NCBI GenBank assembly: GCA_910585435.1
Contig: CAJUEJ010000037.1
Span: forward strand, 1 to 38,232
DNA length: 38,232 nt
Source of the DNA: an uncultured Hungatella sp.
GTDB taxonomy: Bacteria > Bacillota > Clostridia > Lachnospirales > Lachnospiraceae
Direction: 5' to 3'
How positions within the stretch are numbered: the stretch's first letter is position 1; every line of letters starts with the position of its first letter. Below are positions 7,311 through 14,196 of the stretch, one piece after another. The position numbers were made by a program, and so were the translations under genes. Below the pieces are notes generated by a model. The model searched no databases. It was not told where the DNA came from and saw only the letters and a program-made list of their open reading frames with translations.

Positions 7311-8831
7311 ATGTATCGGAATCCTGTTTTGTATGGGGATTTTTCGGACCCGGATGTGGTTCGGGTTGGGGATGATTTTTATATGGTGGCGTCTTCTTTT
7401 ACATATTTGCCGGGTGTTCCGCTACTGCACTCGAAGGATTTGGTTCACTGGGAGATTATTAATCATTGTGTTTCCAGGCTTCCGTTTGAGAAGTATGACA
7501 GGCCTTCTCATGGTTCGGGGACATGGGCACCGTCTATCCGGTTTCATGAGGGGATGTTTTATGTGTTTGTCCCGTTGGTGGATGAGGGGATTTTGGTGGC
7601 GCGTTCGGCGGATCCGTATGGTGAGTTTGAGCTGAATATGATTTGTAGTTCCAAGGGGTGGATTGATTCTTGTCCGTTCTGGGATGATGACGGAAGGGCT
7701 TATATGGTGTTTGCTTTTGCCAGAAGCCGGTGTGGTATTAAGCATCGTCTGGCATTGGTGGAGATGGATCCTCTTTGCAACCGGTTAATCGGGGAGCCTA
7801 GGGTGATTTTTGACGGGGAGCAGGTTGCGCCTACTACGGAGGGGCCTAAGATGTATAAGTATAATGGGTTTTATTATATTCTTATGCCGTCTGGCGGGGT
7901 GGCTACAGGGTGGCAGTCTGCGCTTCGGGCTCGTTGTATTGAGGGGCCTTATGAGTACAGGGTGGTGATGCATCAGGGGTGTACAGATGTGAACGGGCCT
8001 CATCAGGGAGGCTGGGTGGATACTCTGGATGGGAAGCACTGGTTTGTCCATTTTCAGGATGTGATTGAGCTGGGGCGGATTATTCATGTGCAGCCTATGT
8101 GTTTTGTCAATGACTGGCCGTTTATCGGGTCGGATTTGGACGGGGACGGCATCGGGGAGCCGGTGAAGGAGTGGAGTCTGCCGGTGGAGAATCAGCCGGC
8201 TTATGAGATTGCCCAGTCGGATTGGTTTGACGGGGAAAGGCTGGGGCTGCAGTGGCAGTGGCAGGCCAATCCCCGGGAGGAATTTTATTCTTTAAAAGGG
8301 CATGAGGGGATTCGGTTATATTGCCTGTGCAATGAGGGAAGAGAGAATCTTCTGTGGTATGGGGCCAATGTGATGACGCAGATTCCTCAGCATCAGGCGT
8401 TTTCTGTGGTGGCAAAGGTGCGGCTGGAAGGAAGGGAGATGGGGGATATGGCGTCTCTTGGCATGGTGGGGCATACGTATGGGTACCTGGGGCTTAAGAT
8501 GACGGATGAGGGGCCGGGATTGGCTCTGTATACTGGCAAGGTTCTGAATAAGGAGTTTGAGGGGGAGGCTGTGGAGACGCTGGCGGCTTTTTGTCCTTAT
8601 GAGGGGGATAGGGTGTTTCTGCGGATGGAGCTTTTTAAGGAGAAGCGGTATCAGTTTTCCTGGTCTTCGGATGGCATCCGTTATCATTTGATTGGGGAGC
8701 CGGTGGTTTTGGAGCGTGCTACCTGGACGGGGGCGAAGCTGTGTCTGTGGGCCTGCAACCGTGAGAATGTGAGTTCTGAAGGGTACGGGGAGTTTGAGTT
8801 TGTGGAGATTGAGGACAGGAGTTATTGTTAG
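7311..8831 (+). CDS. Glycoside hydrolase family 43 (beta-xylosidase/arabinofuranosidase-like)
   Basis: A 506-residue inverting glycosidase that probably removes xylose or arabinose from plant oligosaccharides inside the cell; there is no signal peptide. The N-terminal five-bladed propeller opens with GDFSDPDVVRVGDDFYM, where the Asp of SDPD is the general base. The second acidic site is WIDSCPFWDDDGRAYMVF near 120 and the general acid Glu is in TTEGPKMYKYNGFYY near 180. Residues from about 300 form a beta-sandwich, as in two-domain GH43 beta-xylosidases. I chose the ATG at 7311, with AGAGAGG 8 bases upstream, over the one at 7293. The gene stands alone, without a transporter or regulator next to it, and the exact substrate is open. 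Confidence 0.9.
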   Translation: MYRNPVLYGDFSDPDVVRVGDDFYMVASSFTYLPGVPLLHSKDLVHWEIINHCVSRLPFEKYDRPSHGSGTWAPSIRFHEGMFYVFVPLVDEGILVARSADPYGEFELNMICSSKGWIDSCPFWDDDGRAYMVFAFARSRCGIKHRLALVEMDPLCNRLIGEPRVIFDGEQVAPTTEGPKMYKYNGFYYILMPSGGVATGWQSALRARCIEGPYEYRVVMHQGCTDVNGPHQGGWVDTLDGKHWFVHFQDVIELGRIIHVQPMCFVNDWPFIGSDLDGDGIGEPVKEWSLPVENQPAYEIAQSDWFDGERLGLQWQWQANPREEFYSLKGHEGIRLYCLCNEGRENLLWYGANVMTQIPQHQAFSVVAKVRLEGREMGDMASLGMVGHTYGYLGLKMTDEGPGLALYTGKVLNKEFEGEAVETLAAFCPYEGDRVFLRMELFKEKRYQFSWSSDGIRYHLIGEPVVLERATWTGAKLCLWACNRENVSSEGYGEFEFVEIEDRSYC

Positions 8832-8890
8832 GCTGTTGTCAGATGGATAATCTTGTTTGGATTTTGCTTTTGTGATGCTGTGAAGGGAAT

Positions 8891-8928
8891 GCCTGGAGGG
8901 GGAATCTTATTGTATTTTCTCTCCAGGC
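8891..8928 (+). repeat. Hairpin related to the arms of the 13.2-kb inverted repeat; possible terminator of the GH43 gene
   Basis: GCCTGGAG (8891-8898) pairs with CTCCAGGC (8921-8928). The loop (GGGGAATCTTATTGTATTTT) resembles the sequence at 13183-13216, which reads GCCTGGAGAGGGAGTTCTAT then TGTTTTCTCCAGGG. So this is one member of a dispersed repeat. No strong T-run follows, so termination is uncertain. Confidence 0.5.
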
Positions 8929-9104
8929 TGTTTGTCTGTGGCGGTATGACAGGGGAATTGTACTTTTTGCCTCAATGTCATCACATTGGTTGGGGGAAGG
9001 TTTATTCTGGCATATGAAATTAGATTTTTGTGTTTCGTTCTGAGTAGTCGGTTTGGCCGTGTCTTATGAAATAGAACATCTGGTTTTCCTCCATTCGTCT
9101 TTTG

Positions 9105-9267
9105 GAGCGGTCTCGGAAACTCCATTGCACCCATCTTTGCGGCTGATTTTCCGCCAGAAGCACCCAAATTTAATCAACGTACGTTCCACATACGCCTCAT
9201 AAATTTGTGCACTTCTGACAAAAAGTCATCTCACAAATCTGGGTACAAAAAGTTTCCGAGACCGCTC
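9105..9267. repeat. MITE-like element, long form (copy A)
   Basis: Terminal inverted repeats of 17 bases, GAGCGGTCTCGGAAACT (9105-9121) and its complement (9251-9267), enclose about 130 bases with a nested inverted repeat (CAGAAG...AAATTT near 9150-9165 against AAATTTG...CTTCTG near 9205-9220). The first part is the reverse complement of the short copy at 35405-35462, including the 19-base block TGCACCCATCTTTGCGGCT (9126-9144). It contains no gene, so it would need a transposase acting in trans. It lies in the 610-base gap between GH43 and fabH, in which I see no gene. Confidence 0.7.
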
Positions 9268-9360
9268 TTTTGTTTTTGATTATAGCATGGTATATGGGCG
9301 GCGGACAAGGGAAGGAATATAAGGGGTTTTGAATTTTTTTTCTTTTTTTGGAATTTCCTC

Positions 9361-9407
9361 TTGACAAATTTCCTGGAAGTTTATACTATTAATTTGAAAT
9401 TCAAAAT
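9361..9407 (+). promoter_or_regulatory. fab operon promoter with FabT-like operator
   Basis: TTGACA (9361-9366) and TACTAT (9384-9389) are spaced by 17 bases. Immediately downstream, at the expected start site, lies the palindrome AATTTGAAATTCAAAAT (9391-9407). It matches the form AnTTTGAnnnTCAAAnT bound by FabT, a MarR-family repressor of fatty-acid synthesis in streptococci and enterococci. A similar box precedes acpP. No fabT-like gene lies in the window. Confidence 0.65.
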
Positions 9408-9439
9408 ATTTGATTTACAAAATGAAATGGCGGCAGATT

Positions 9440-10468
9440 ATGAGGATAAAAATAGCAGGAACTGGTTCTTACGCGCCGGAGCATGTGGTTACCAATGAGG
9501 ATTTAGCCGGAATTGTGGACACCAGTGATGAATGGATTAAAAGCAGGACAGGAATCAGCCAGAGAAGAATTTCAGATGGAATAGGAACCTCCGGTATGGC
9601 GGTAAAGGCGTCAGAAAGGGCCCTTGCGAATGCCGGAATGAAGGCGGAAGAGATTCAGCTGATTCTTCTGGCCACTTCCACGCCGGACTGTCATTTTCCC
9701 AGCGGAGCGTGCCAGGTTCAGGGAGAGCTGGGAGCGGTGCATGCGGCGGCTTATGATATCAGCGCGGCCTGTTCGGGCTTTCTGTTTGCCCTTAACACGG
9801 CGTACAGTTTTATAATATCCGGATTTTACAGAAATGTGCTGGTGATTGGAGCTGACTGCTTAAGCAAGGTGGTGGACTGGAGCGACAGGAGTACCTGTGT
9901 ATTGTTTGGAGACGGGGCCGGCGCTGCTGTGGTGACAGGGGAGGCCGGCGGTCAGGGCGGAGATTTTGGAAAGCCATGTGTGGAGCAGGGTTCCGGCTGT
10001 GTGCCGGGGGCGTCGGGAATCCTGCATATGATTATGGGGGCGGACGGATGGAAAGGGCCGGTGCTTTCCTGTGAGTCCAGAACCGTGGGGAATTTTCTTA
10101 CGGGGACAAAGCCGGAGATGGGGTATCTGTCTATGGATGGACAGGAGGTATTTAAGTTTGCGGTTAAGAAAATGCCTGAGGTTATAGAGCAGCTGCTGGA
10201 GGAAAGCGGTATGAAACTTGAGCAGGTAAAATATCTTGTTCTGCATCAGGCCAATTACCGGATTTCAGAGTCTATCGCAAAACGGCTTAAAATTTCCATG
10301 GAGAGAATTCCCATGAATATCAGCCGATATGGAAATACGTCCGCCGGGTCTGTGCCTCTTCTTCTGGATGAGTTAAACAGGGAAGGGAAGCTGAAGGAAG
10401 GGGATCTTCTGGTGCTGGCCGGTTTTGGAGCAGGCCTGACCTGGGGAGCGGCCTTAATCCGCTGGTAG
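9440..10468 (+). CDS. fabH: Beta-ketoacyl-ACP synthase III
   Basis: FabH starts fatty-acid synthesis by condensing acetyl-CoA with malonyl-ACP. All three catalytic residues are visible: Cys in DISAACSGFLFAL (near residue 115), His in VLHQANYRI (near 270) and Asn in YGNTSAGSVPL (near 300). At 342 residues it is slightly longer than usual because of a Gly-rich insertion near residue 170 (GEAGGQGGDFG). I chose the ATG at 9440 (MRIKIAGTGSYAPEH), where FabH proteins normally begin, although its ribosome site (GGCGGCAG) is weak. ATG 9422 and TTG 9410 lie only just behind the operator. It is the first gene of the fab-acc operon. Confidence 0.95.
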   Translation: MRIKIAGTGSYAPEHVVTNEDLAGIVDTSDEWIKSRTGISQRRISDGIGTSGMAVKASERALANAGMKAEEIQLILLATSTPDCHFPSGACQVQGELGAVHAAAYDISAACSGFLFALNTAYSFIISGFYRNVLVIGADCLSKVVDWSDRSTCVLFGDGAGAAVVTGEAGGQGGDFGKPCVEQGSGCVPGASGILHMIMGADGWKGPVLSCESRTVGNFLTGTKPEMGYLSMDGQEVFKFAVKKMPEVIEQLLEESGMKLEQVKYLVLHQANYRISESIAKRLKISMERIPMNISRYGNTSAGSVPLLLDELNREGKLKEGDLLVLAGFGAGLTWGAALIRW

Positions 10469-10493
10469 AGAAAACCGAATTTTTTTTAGACAA

Positions 10494-10514
10494 TTACTTT
10501 GAAAATCAAAGTAA
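10494..10514 (+). promoter_or_regulatory. FabT-like operator before acpP
   Basis: A perfect palindrome with 9-base arms, TTACTTTGA and TCAAAGTAA, around AAA. It contains ACTTTGAAAATCAAAGT, an exact fit to AnTTTGAnnnTCAAAnT. It lies in the 130-base gap between fabH and acpP, so a second, separately controlled promoter for acpP and the genes after it is likely. A half-site-like ATTCAAAG follows at about 10519. Confidence 0.6.
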
Positions 10515-10598
10515 GAATATTCAAAGTATAGCTGACAGCAGCTTACGATAAATTTTAAAACCAACATTTATAAAAATTTAGAAAAGGGGAAAGAGATC

Positions 10599-10829
10599 AT
10601 GTTAGAGAAGATGAAAGAAATTATTGCGGAGCAGTTAAGTGTGGAGGCAGACAGCATTACGGAGGAGTCTAAGTTTAAGGAGGATTTAAATGCGGATTCT
10701 CTGGACTTATTTGAGCTGGTAATGGCTTTGGAGGATGAGTATTCCGTGGAGATTCCGGCAGAGGATCTGGAGAAGCTGACCAGCGTTGGCCAGGTTATGA
10801 ATTATCTGAAGGATAAGGGTGTGGAGTAA
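10599..10829 (+). CDS. acpP: Acyl carrier protein
   Basis: A 76-residue acidic helical protein that carries the growing acyl chain on 4'-phosphopantetheine. The attachment serine is in the conserved motif NADSLDLFELVMALEDEY (Ser near residue 36). A strong ribosome site (AAAAGGGGAAAG) precedes the ATG. It lies between fabH and fabK, as in the Streptococcus fab cluster. A second operator upstream suggests it can be transcribed separately at higher levels. Its stop codon lies inside a 66-base repeat. Confidence 0.96.
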   Translation: MLEKMKEIIAEQLSVEADSITEESKFKEDLNADSLDLFELVMALEDEYSVEIPAEDLEKLTSVGQVMNYLKDKGVE

Positions 10830-10890
10830 ACCTTCATGCGCCCGGTAGCGGACGCGCCACCGCACATGAAAGCTTGGCGGGTACATTTGG
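10825..10890 (+). repeat. 66-base intergenic repeat after acpP (copy 1)
   Basis: It begins AGTAAACCTTCATGCG, so the acpP stop TAA is inside the repeat, and ends TACATTTGG. A near copy follows fabK at 11838. Inverted segments TTCATG...CATGAA and GCG...CGC give a cloverleaf-like or REP-like fold. By my count about 54 of 66 positions match copy 2, and almost all differences are transitions. Confidence 0.7.
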
Positions 10891-10915
10891 AATTAACAGG
10901 AAACCGGAGGAAGTT

Positions 10916-11842
10916 ATGAAGACAAGGGTAACAGAACTTTTAGGTATCACATATCCCATCATCCAGGGCGGCATGGCCTGGGTGGCGGAGCATCATCTGG
11001 CGGCGGCGGTATCGGAGGCCGGAGGCCTGGGGCTGATTGGGGGAGCCAACGCGCCGGGAGAAGTGGTCCGCCAGGAAATCAGGGAGGCGAAGAAGCTGAC
11101 AGATAAGCCTTTCGGAGTTAACGTCATGCTGATGAGCCCTCATGCGGATGATGTGGCGAAGGTAGTGGTGGAAGAAGGAATCCGGGTAGTGACAACCGGA
11201 GCCGGGAATCCGGAAAAATATATGGAAATGTGGAAGGCTGCAGGAATCAAGGTGATTCCGGTGGTGGCTTCCGTGGCTTTGGCAAGAAGGATGGAGAAGT
11301 ATGGGGCTGACGCCGTGGTGGCGGAGGGGTATGAATCCGGAGGCCATATCGGAGAGCAGACTACAATGACCCTTGTCCCTCAGGTAAAGGATGCAGTGTC
11401 AATTCCTGTGATTGCTGCGGGAGGTATCGGAGACGGAAGAGGGATTGCGGCTTCCTTTATGCTGGGAGCGGAGGCTGTTCAGATAGGAACCCGGTTTGTG
11501 GTATCTAAGGAAGCGGTTGTACATGAGAATTATAAGCAGAGGATCATCAGGGCAAAGGATATTGATACGGCGGTGACAGGAAGAAGCCACGGGCATCCGG
11601 TGCGCTGTCTGAGAAATAAGATGACCAGGGAGTACGTGAAGCTGGAGCAGGAGGGAAAGACCTTTGAGGAGCTGGAGTACCTGACCCTGGGGACTTTGCG
11701 GAAGGCGGTTCAGGAGGGGGATGTGGACCTTGGAACCGTCATGGCAGGACAGATAGCAGGGCTGATTTCCAGGGAGCAGACCTGTAAGGAGATTGTGGAT
11801 GAGATGATGAAGCAGGCATCCCAACTGCTGAACTGGAAGTAA
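10916..11842 (+). CDS. fabK: Enoyl-ACP reductase II (FMN-dependent)
   Basis: FabK reduces trans-2-enoyl-ACP to acyl-ACP, the last step of each elongation round, using FMN and NAD(P)H. The 308-residue TIM barrel shows the typical N-terminus (PIIQGGMAWVAEHHLAAAVS), the substrate/flavin loop ESGGHIGEQTT near 150, and the phosphate-binding strands VIAAGGIGDGRGIAAS near 180 and AVQIGTRFV near 205. I chose the ATG at 10916 because GGAGGAAG precedes it and the protein then starts like other FabK. The frame is open upstream to 10874 through the repeat. No FabI is present, and FabK enzymes are known to be insensitive to triclosan. Confidence 0.93.
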   Translation: MKTRVTELLGITYPIIQGGMAWVAEHHLAAAVSEAGGLGLIGGANAPGEVVRQEIREAKKLTDKPFGVNVMLMSPHADDVAKVVVEEGIRVVTTGAGNPEKYMEMWKAAGIKVIPVVASVALARRMEKYGADAVVAEGYESGGHIGEQTTMTLVPQVKDAVSIPVIAAGGIGDGRGIAASFMLGAEAVQIGTRFVVSKEAVVHENYKQRIIRAKDIDTAVTGRSHGHPVRCLRNKMTREYVKLEQEGKTFEELEYLTLGTLRKAVQEGDVDLGTVMAGQIAGLISREQTCKEIVDEMMKQASQLLNWK

Positions 11843-11902
11843 ACCTTCATGCGTCCGGCAGCGGACGCACCACTACACACGAAAGTCTGGCAGGCGCATT
11901 GG
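11838..11902 (+). repeat. 66-base intergenic repeat after fabK (copy 2)
   Basis: It starts AGTAAACCTTCATGCG and again includes the stop codon, this time of fabK. It forms a perfect GCGTCC/GGACGC stem around GGCAGC. It is the direct-repeat partner of 10825-10890. Confidence 0.7.
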
Positions 11903-11979
11903 GCATACCTGAATTGATACCGCCTGATCGGCGGCGGACTTTTAAAGTAAAAACATAAAAGGGAAAGAGGAATGTTGTG

Positions 11980-12885
11980 ATGAGCGTTGCTTTCATTTTT
12001 CCGGGGCAGGGCGCCCAGGTAACAGGCATGGGAAAGGATTTTTATGAGCAGACAGAGACGGGCAGGAGAGTATTTGACAAGGCCTCAGAACTGCTGGGAT
12101 TTTCCATGCCTGAATTATGCTTTGAGCCTGATGAGAGGCTGGACCTTACGGAATATACCCAGGCGGCTATGGTGACAACCAGCATTGCCATGATGAAGGT
12201 GCTGATGGAGCAAAAGGGGATTGCCCCGGACGTGGCGGCAGGATTAAGCCTGGGGGAGTATTGTGCTCTGGCAGCAGCAGGAGCTATGTCGGAGGAGGAC
12301 GCCATCACAGCAGTGAGAAAAAGAGGGATTCTGATGCAGCAGGCGGTTCCGGCAGGAATCGGAGGCATGGCGGCGGTTCTTGGCATGGAAGCGGCAGCCA
12401 TTGAGGCGGTTCTGGAAGAAATAGAGGATGTGCAGATTGCAAATTATAACTGTCCGGGACAGATTGTGATTTCGGGAAAGAAAGAAGCTGTGGAGCTGGC
12501 AGGAGAAAAGTTAAAGGGCGCCGGCGCCAAAAGGGTGATTCCTCTTAATGTCAGCGGGCCGTTTCACTCGCGGATGCTTGCGGAGGCCGGAAGGGAGCTG
12601 GGAAAGGCTCTTGAGCAGGTGGAGATATATCCGCTTAAGATTCCTTATGTGGCGAATGTGACGGCGGAGTATGTGACGGATGAGAAGGAGATTAAGGGGC
12701 TTTTGGAGAGGCAGGTTTCCAGTTCGGTGAGATGGCAGCAGAGTGTGGAGGCTATGGTGGCTGCTGGTGTGGATACCTTTGTTGAAATTGGGCCGGGGAA
12801 GACATTAAGCGGATTTATGAGGAAAATTAACCGGAATGTGAGGACGGTGAATATAGAGAAGGTTGAGGATTTGGAGAAAATTTAA
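11980..12885 (+). CDS. fabD: Malonyl-CoA:ACP transacylase
   Basis: FabD moves malonyl from CoA to ACP to feed elongation. The 301-residue protein opens VAFIFPGQGAQVTGMGKD. It carries the nucleophile Ser in GLSLGEYCALAA (near residue 90), the catalytic His in GPFHSRML (near 200) and the late FVEIGPGKTLSGF motif. I chose the ATG at 11980, which lies 9 bases after GAAAGAGG; the GTG at 11977 is an alternative. It is followed by a 540-base gap filled with large inverted-repeat elements before fabG. Confidence 0.95.
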   Translation: MSVAFIFPGQGAQVTGMGKDFYEQTETGRRVFDKASELLGFSMPELCFEPDERLDLTEYTQAAMVTTSIAMMKVLMEQKGIAPDVAAGLSLGEYCALAAAGAMSEEDAITAVRKRGILMQQAVPAGIGGMAAVLGMEAAAIEAVLEEIEDVQIANYNCPGQIVISGKKEAVELAGEKLKGAGAKRVIPLNVSGPFHSRMLAEAGRELGKALEQVEIYPLKIPYVANVTAEYVTDEKEIKGLLERQVSSSVRWQQSVEAMVAAGVDTFVEIGPGKTLSGFMRKINRNVRTVNIEKVEDLEKI

Positions 12886-12906
12886 CAGGGATGTCGCAGA
12901 TGGGCC

Positions 12907-13043
12907 GCTTCGGAGCAATTATGAAACATCTTCCGACACGCTCTCGCTCAGTTTTCCACGCAGCGGTACTAAGCGCCTGAAGAACAGGCGCTAAGTGCCA
13001 GCGTGGAAAATGGTCTACAGATGTTTCATAATTGCTCCGAAGC
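12907..13043. repeat. Large inverted-repeat element E1 (copy-specific arms, conserved hairpin core)
   Basis: Perfect 25-base arms (12907-12931, starting GCTTCGGAGCAATTATG, and complement 13019-13043) enclose an 87-base core. The core starts TCCGACACGCTCTCGCT and holds a nearly perfect hairpin (12952-13010: TTTTCCACGC/GCGTGGAAAA, then GGTACTAAGCGCCTG/CAGGCGCTAAGTGCC around AAGAA). It ends ATGGTCTAC. The core resembles that of E2 on the opposite strand, but the arms do not. No protein is encoded. Confidence 0.8.
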
Positions 13044-13184
13044 TACGTTGTTGGCGATAATGGCAGCTGGAGTTTTAAAAGAGATTGTCTCCAAATATGG
13101 GAGAGTAGGTGTCGCTGTGGGATTGGAGACGGGAAGCGGAATGGCGTATATTAGGCGATATTTTAGTTTTCGAGATAACGTAGC
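13042..13184. other. Segment between E1 and E2 with its own inverted repeats
   Basis: About 140 bases lie between the two elements. The ends are an 8-base inverted pair, GCTACGTT (13042-13049) and AACGTAGC (13177-13184), which overlap the last arm bases of E1 and E2. Inside is a second pair, GTCTCCAA (13087-13094) and TTGGAGAC (13123-13130). An open frame crosses this segment (13003-13254), but it runs through both elements and has no ribosome site, so I do not call it a gene. Confidence 0.5.
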
Positions 13185-13387
13185 CTGGAGAGGGAGTTCT
13201 ATTGTTTTCTCCAGGGTACTTGAAGACCATCGGTACTTAGGCGCTGTCTTTTAGCGCCTTATGTACCGCTATGCTCTTCACGTCACCCTCTGGGTGTGTG
13301 TTCACACTAGGATCGAAAATACCTCGCCAAGTGTTCACCGAAGCGCGAGCGTGCCCGGGAGAAAACAATAGAACTCCCTCTCCGGGC
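13183..13387. repeat. Large inverted-repeat element E2, opposite orientation to E1
   Basis: Arms of 34 bases with two mismatches (13183-13216 and 13354-13387; 26 perfect in the middle) enclose a 137-base core. Read on the minus strand the core begins CACGCTCGCGCT next to the arm. It contains a hairpin GCGGTAC...AAGGCGCT/AGCGCCT...GTACCG and ends GATGGTCTTCA. These match the E1 core in order and sequence. The extra roughly 60 bases near 13283-13341 are absent from E1. The arms resemble the hairpin at 8891-8928. Confidence 0.8.
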
Positions 13388-13428
13388 GGACCATTGATTT
13401 ATTTAATTTTAGTAGAGAGGAAGTAAAT

Positions 13429-14169
13429 ATGTTGACGGATAAAGTTGCAGTTGTGACCGGGGCCAGCAGGGGGATTGGGAAGGAGATTGCCAGGACTCTG
13501 GCTTCGCAGGGAGCCAGGGTGATTGTAAACTTCTGCGGGTCTGTAGAGAAGGCACAGGAAACGGTGCGGGAGATTGAAGAAGCCGGAGAAAAGGCGGAGG
13601 CGGTGCAGTGTGATGTCTCAGACTTTCAGAAAACGGCGGAAATGATGGAGTATGTGGTGAAGCAGTACGGCAGAATCGATATTCTGGTGAACAATGCCGG
13701 GGTTACGAAGGACGGGCTGCTGATGAAGATGTCGGAGGAGGATTTCGACGTGGTGCTGGATACGAATCTGAAGGGAGCCTTTCATTGTATCCGCCATGCG
13801 GCGCGGCAGATGGTGAAGCAGAGGAGCGGAAGGATTATCAATATTTCTTCGGTTTCAGGAGTGCTGGGGAATGCCGGACAGGTGAATTATTCGGCGTCTA
13901 AGGCAGGGGTTATTGGTATGACCAAGGCGGCGGCCAGAGAGCTGGCCAGCCGGGGGATTACAGTGAACGCGGTGGCTCCGGGGTTTATTAAGACGGATAT
14001 GACGGATAAGCTTTCGGATTCCGTGAAGGAAGGGGTTACGGCACAGATTCCCTTGAAGACCTTTGGTGAGACCAGGGATGTGGCCTGTGCGGTGGCATTT
14101 CTGGCATCGGAGGAAGCACGGTATATTACCGGGCAGGTTCTGTGTGTGGACGGCGGTATGGCCATGTAA
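13429..14169 (+). CDS. fabG: 3-oxoacyl-ACP reductase
   Basis: FabG reduces 3-ketoacyl-ACP with NADPH. The 246-residue short-chain dehydrogenase shows the cofactor motif TGASRGIG (residues 10-17), NNAG near 88, the catalytic Ser in NISSVSG near 137, and Tyr/Lys in NYSASKAG near 150, followed by the usual NAVAPGFIKTDMT. AGAGAGGAAG precedes the ATG. It is 540 bases from fabD, but the gap consists of the E1/E2 repeat elements. The rest of the operon follows with short gaps, so gene order is unchanged and the gap looks like an insertion. Confidence 0.96.
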   Translation: MLTDKVAVVTGASRGIGKEIARTLASQGARVIVNFCGSVEKAQETVREIEEAGEKAEAVQCDVSDFQKTAEMMEYVVKQYGRIDILVNNAGVTKDGLLMKMSEEDFDVVLDTNLKGAFHCIRHAARQMVKQRSGRIINISSVSGVLGNAGQVNYSASKAGVIGMTKAAARELASRGITVNAVAPGFIKTDMTDKLSDSVKEGVTAQIPLKTFGETRDVACAVAFLASEEARYITGQVLCVDGGMAM

Positions 14170-14196
14170 AAAGTTACCGGAAAGGAAATGGCGGAT

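Noticed and set aside
9391..9407. FapR operator at the fab promoter
   Set aside because: The palindrome fits the FabT form better; the longer FapR consensus (TTAGTACC..GGTACTAA type) is not seen at the promoter. GGTACTAAG occurs in the E1 hairpin, but as part of a stem within the operon and not at a promoter.
13003..13254. 83-codon open frame between fabD and fabG
   Set aside because: It starts with GTG inside the E1 core, runs through an E1 arm and into E2, and has no ribosome site.
12907..13387. E1 and E2 as ordinary transcription terminators
   Set aside because: No T-run follows either stem, and essential fab genes continue downstream in the same direction.
12907..13387. E1/E2 as a CRISPR array or an integron attC site
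   Set aside because: There are only two copies, in opposite orientation, with different lengths, no regular spacers and no cas or integrase genes nearby.
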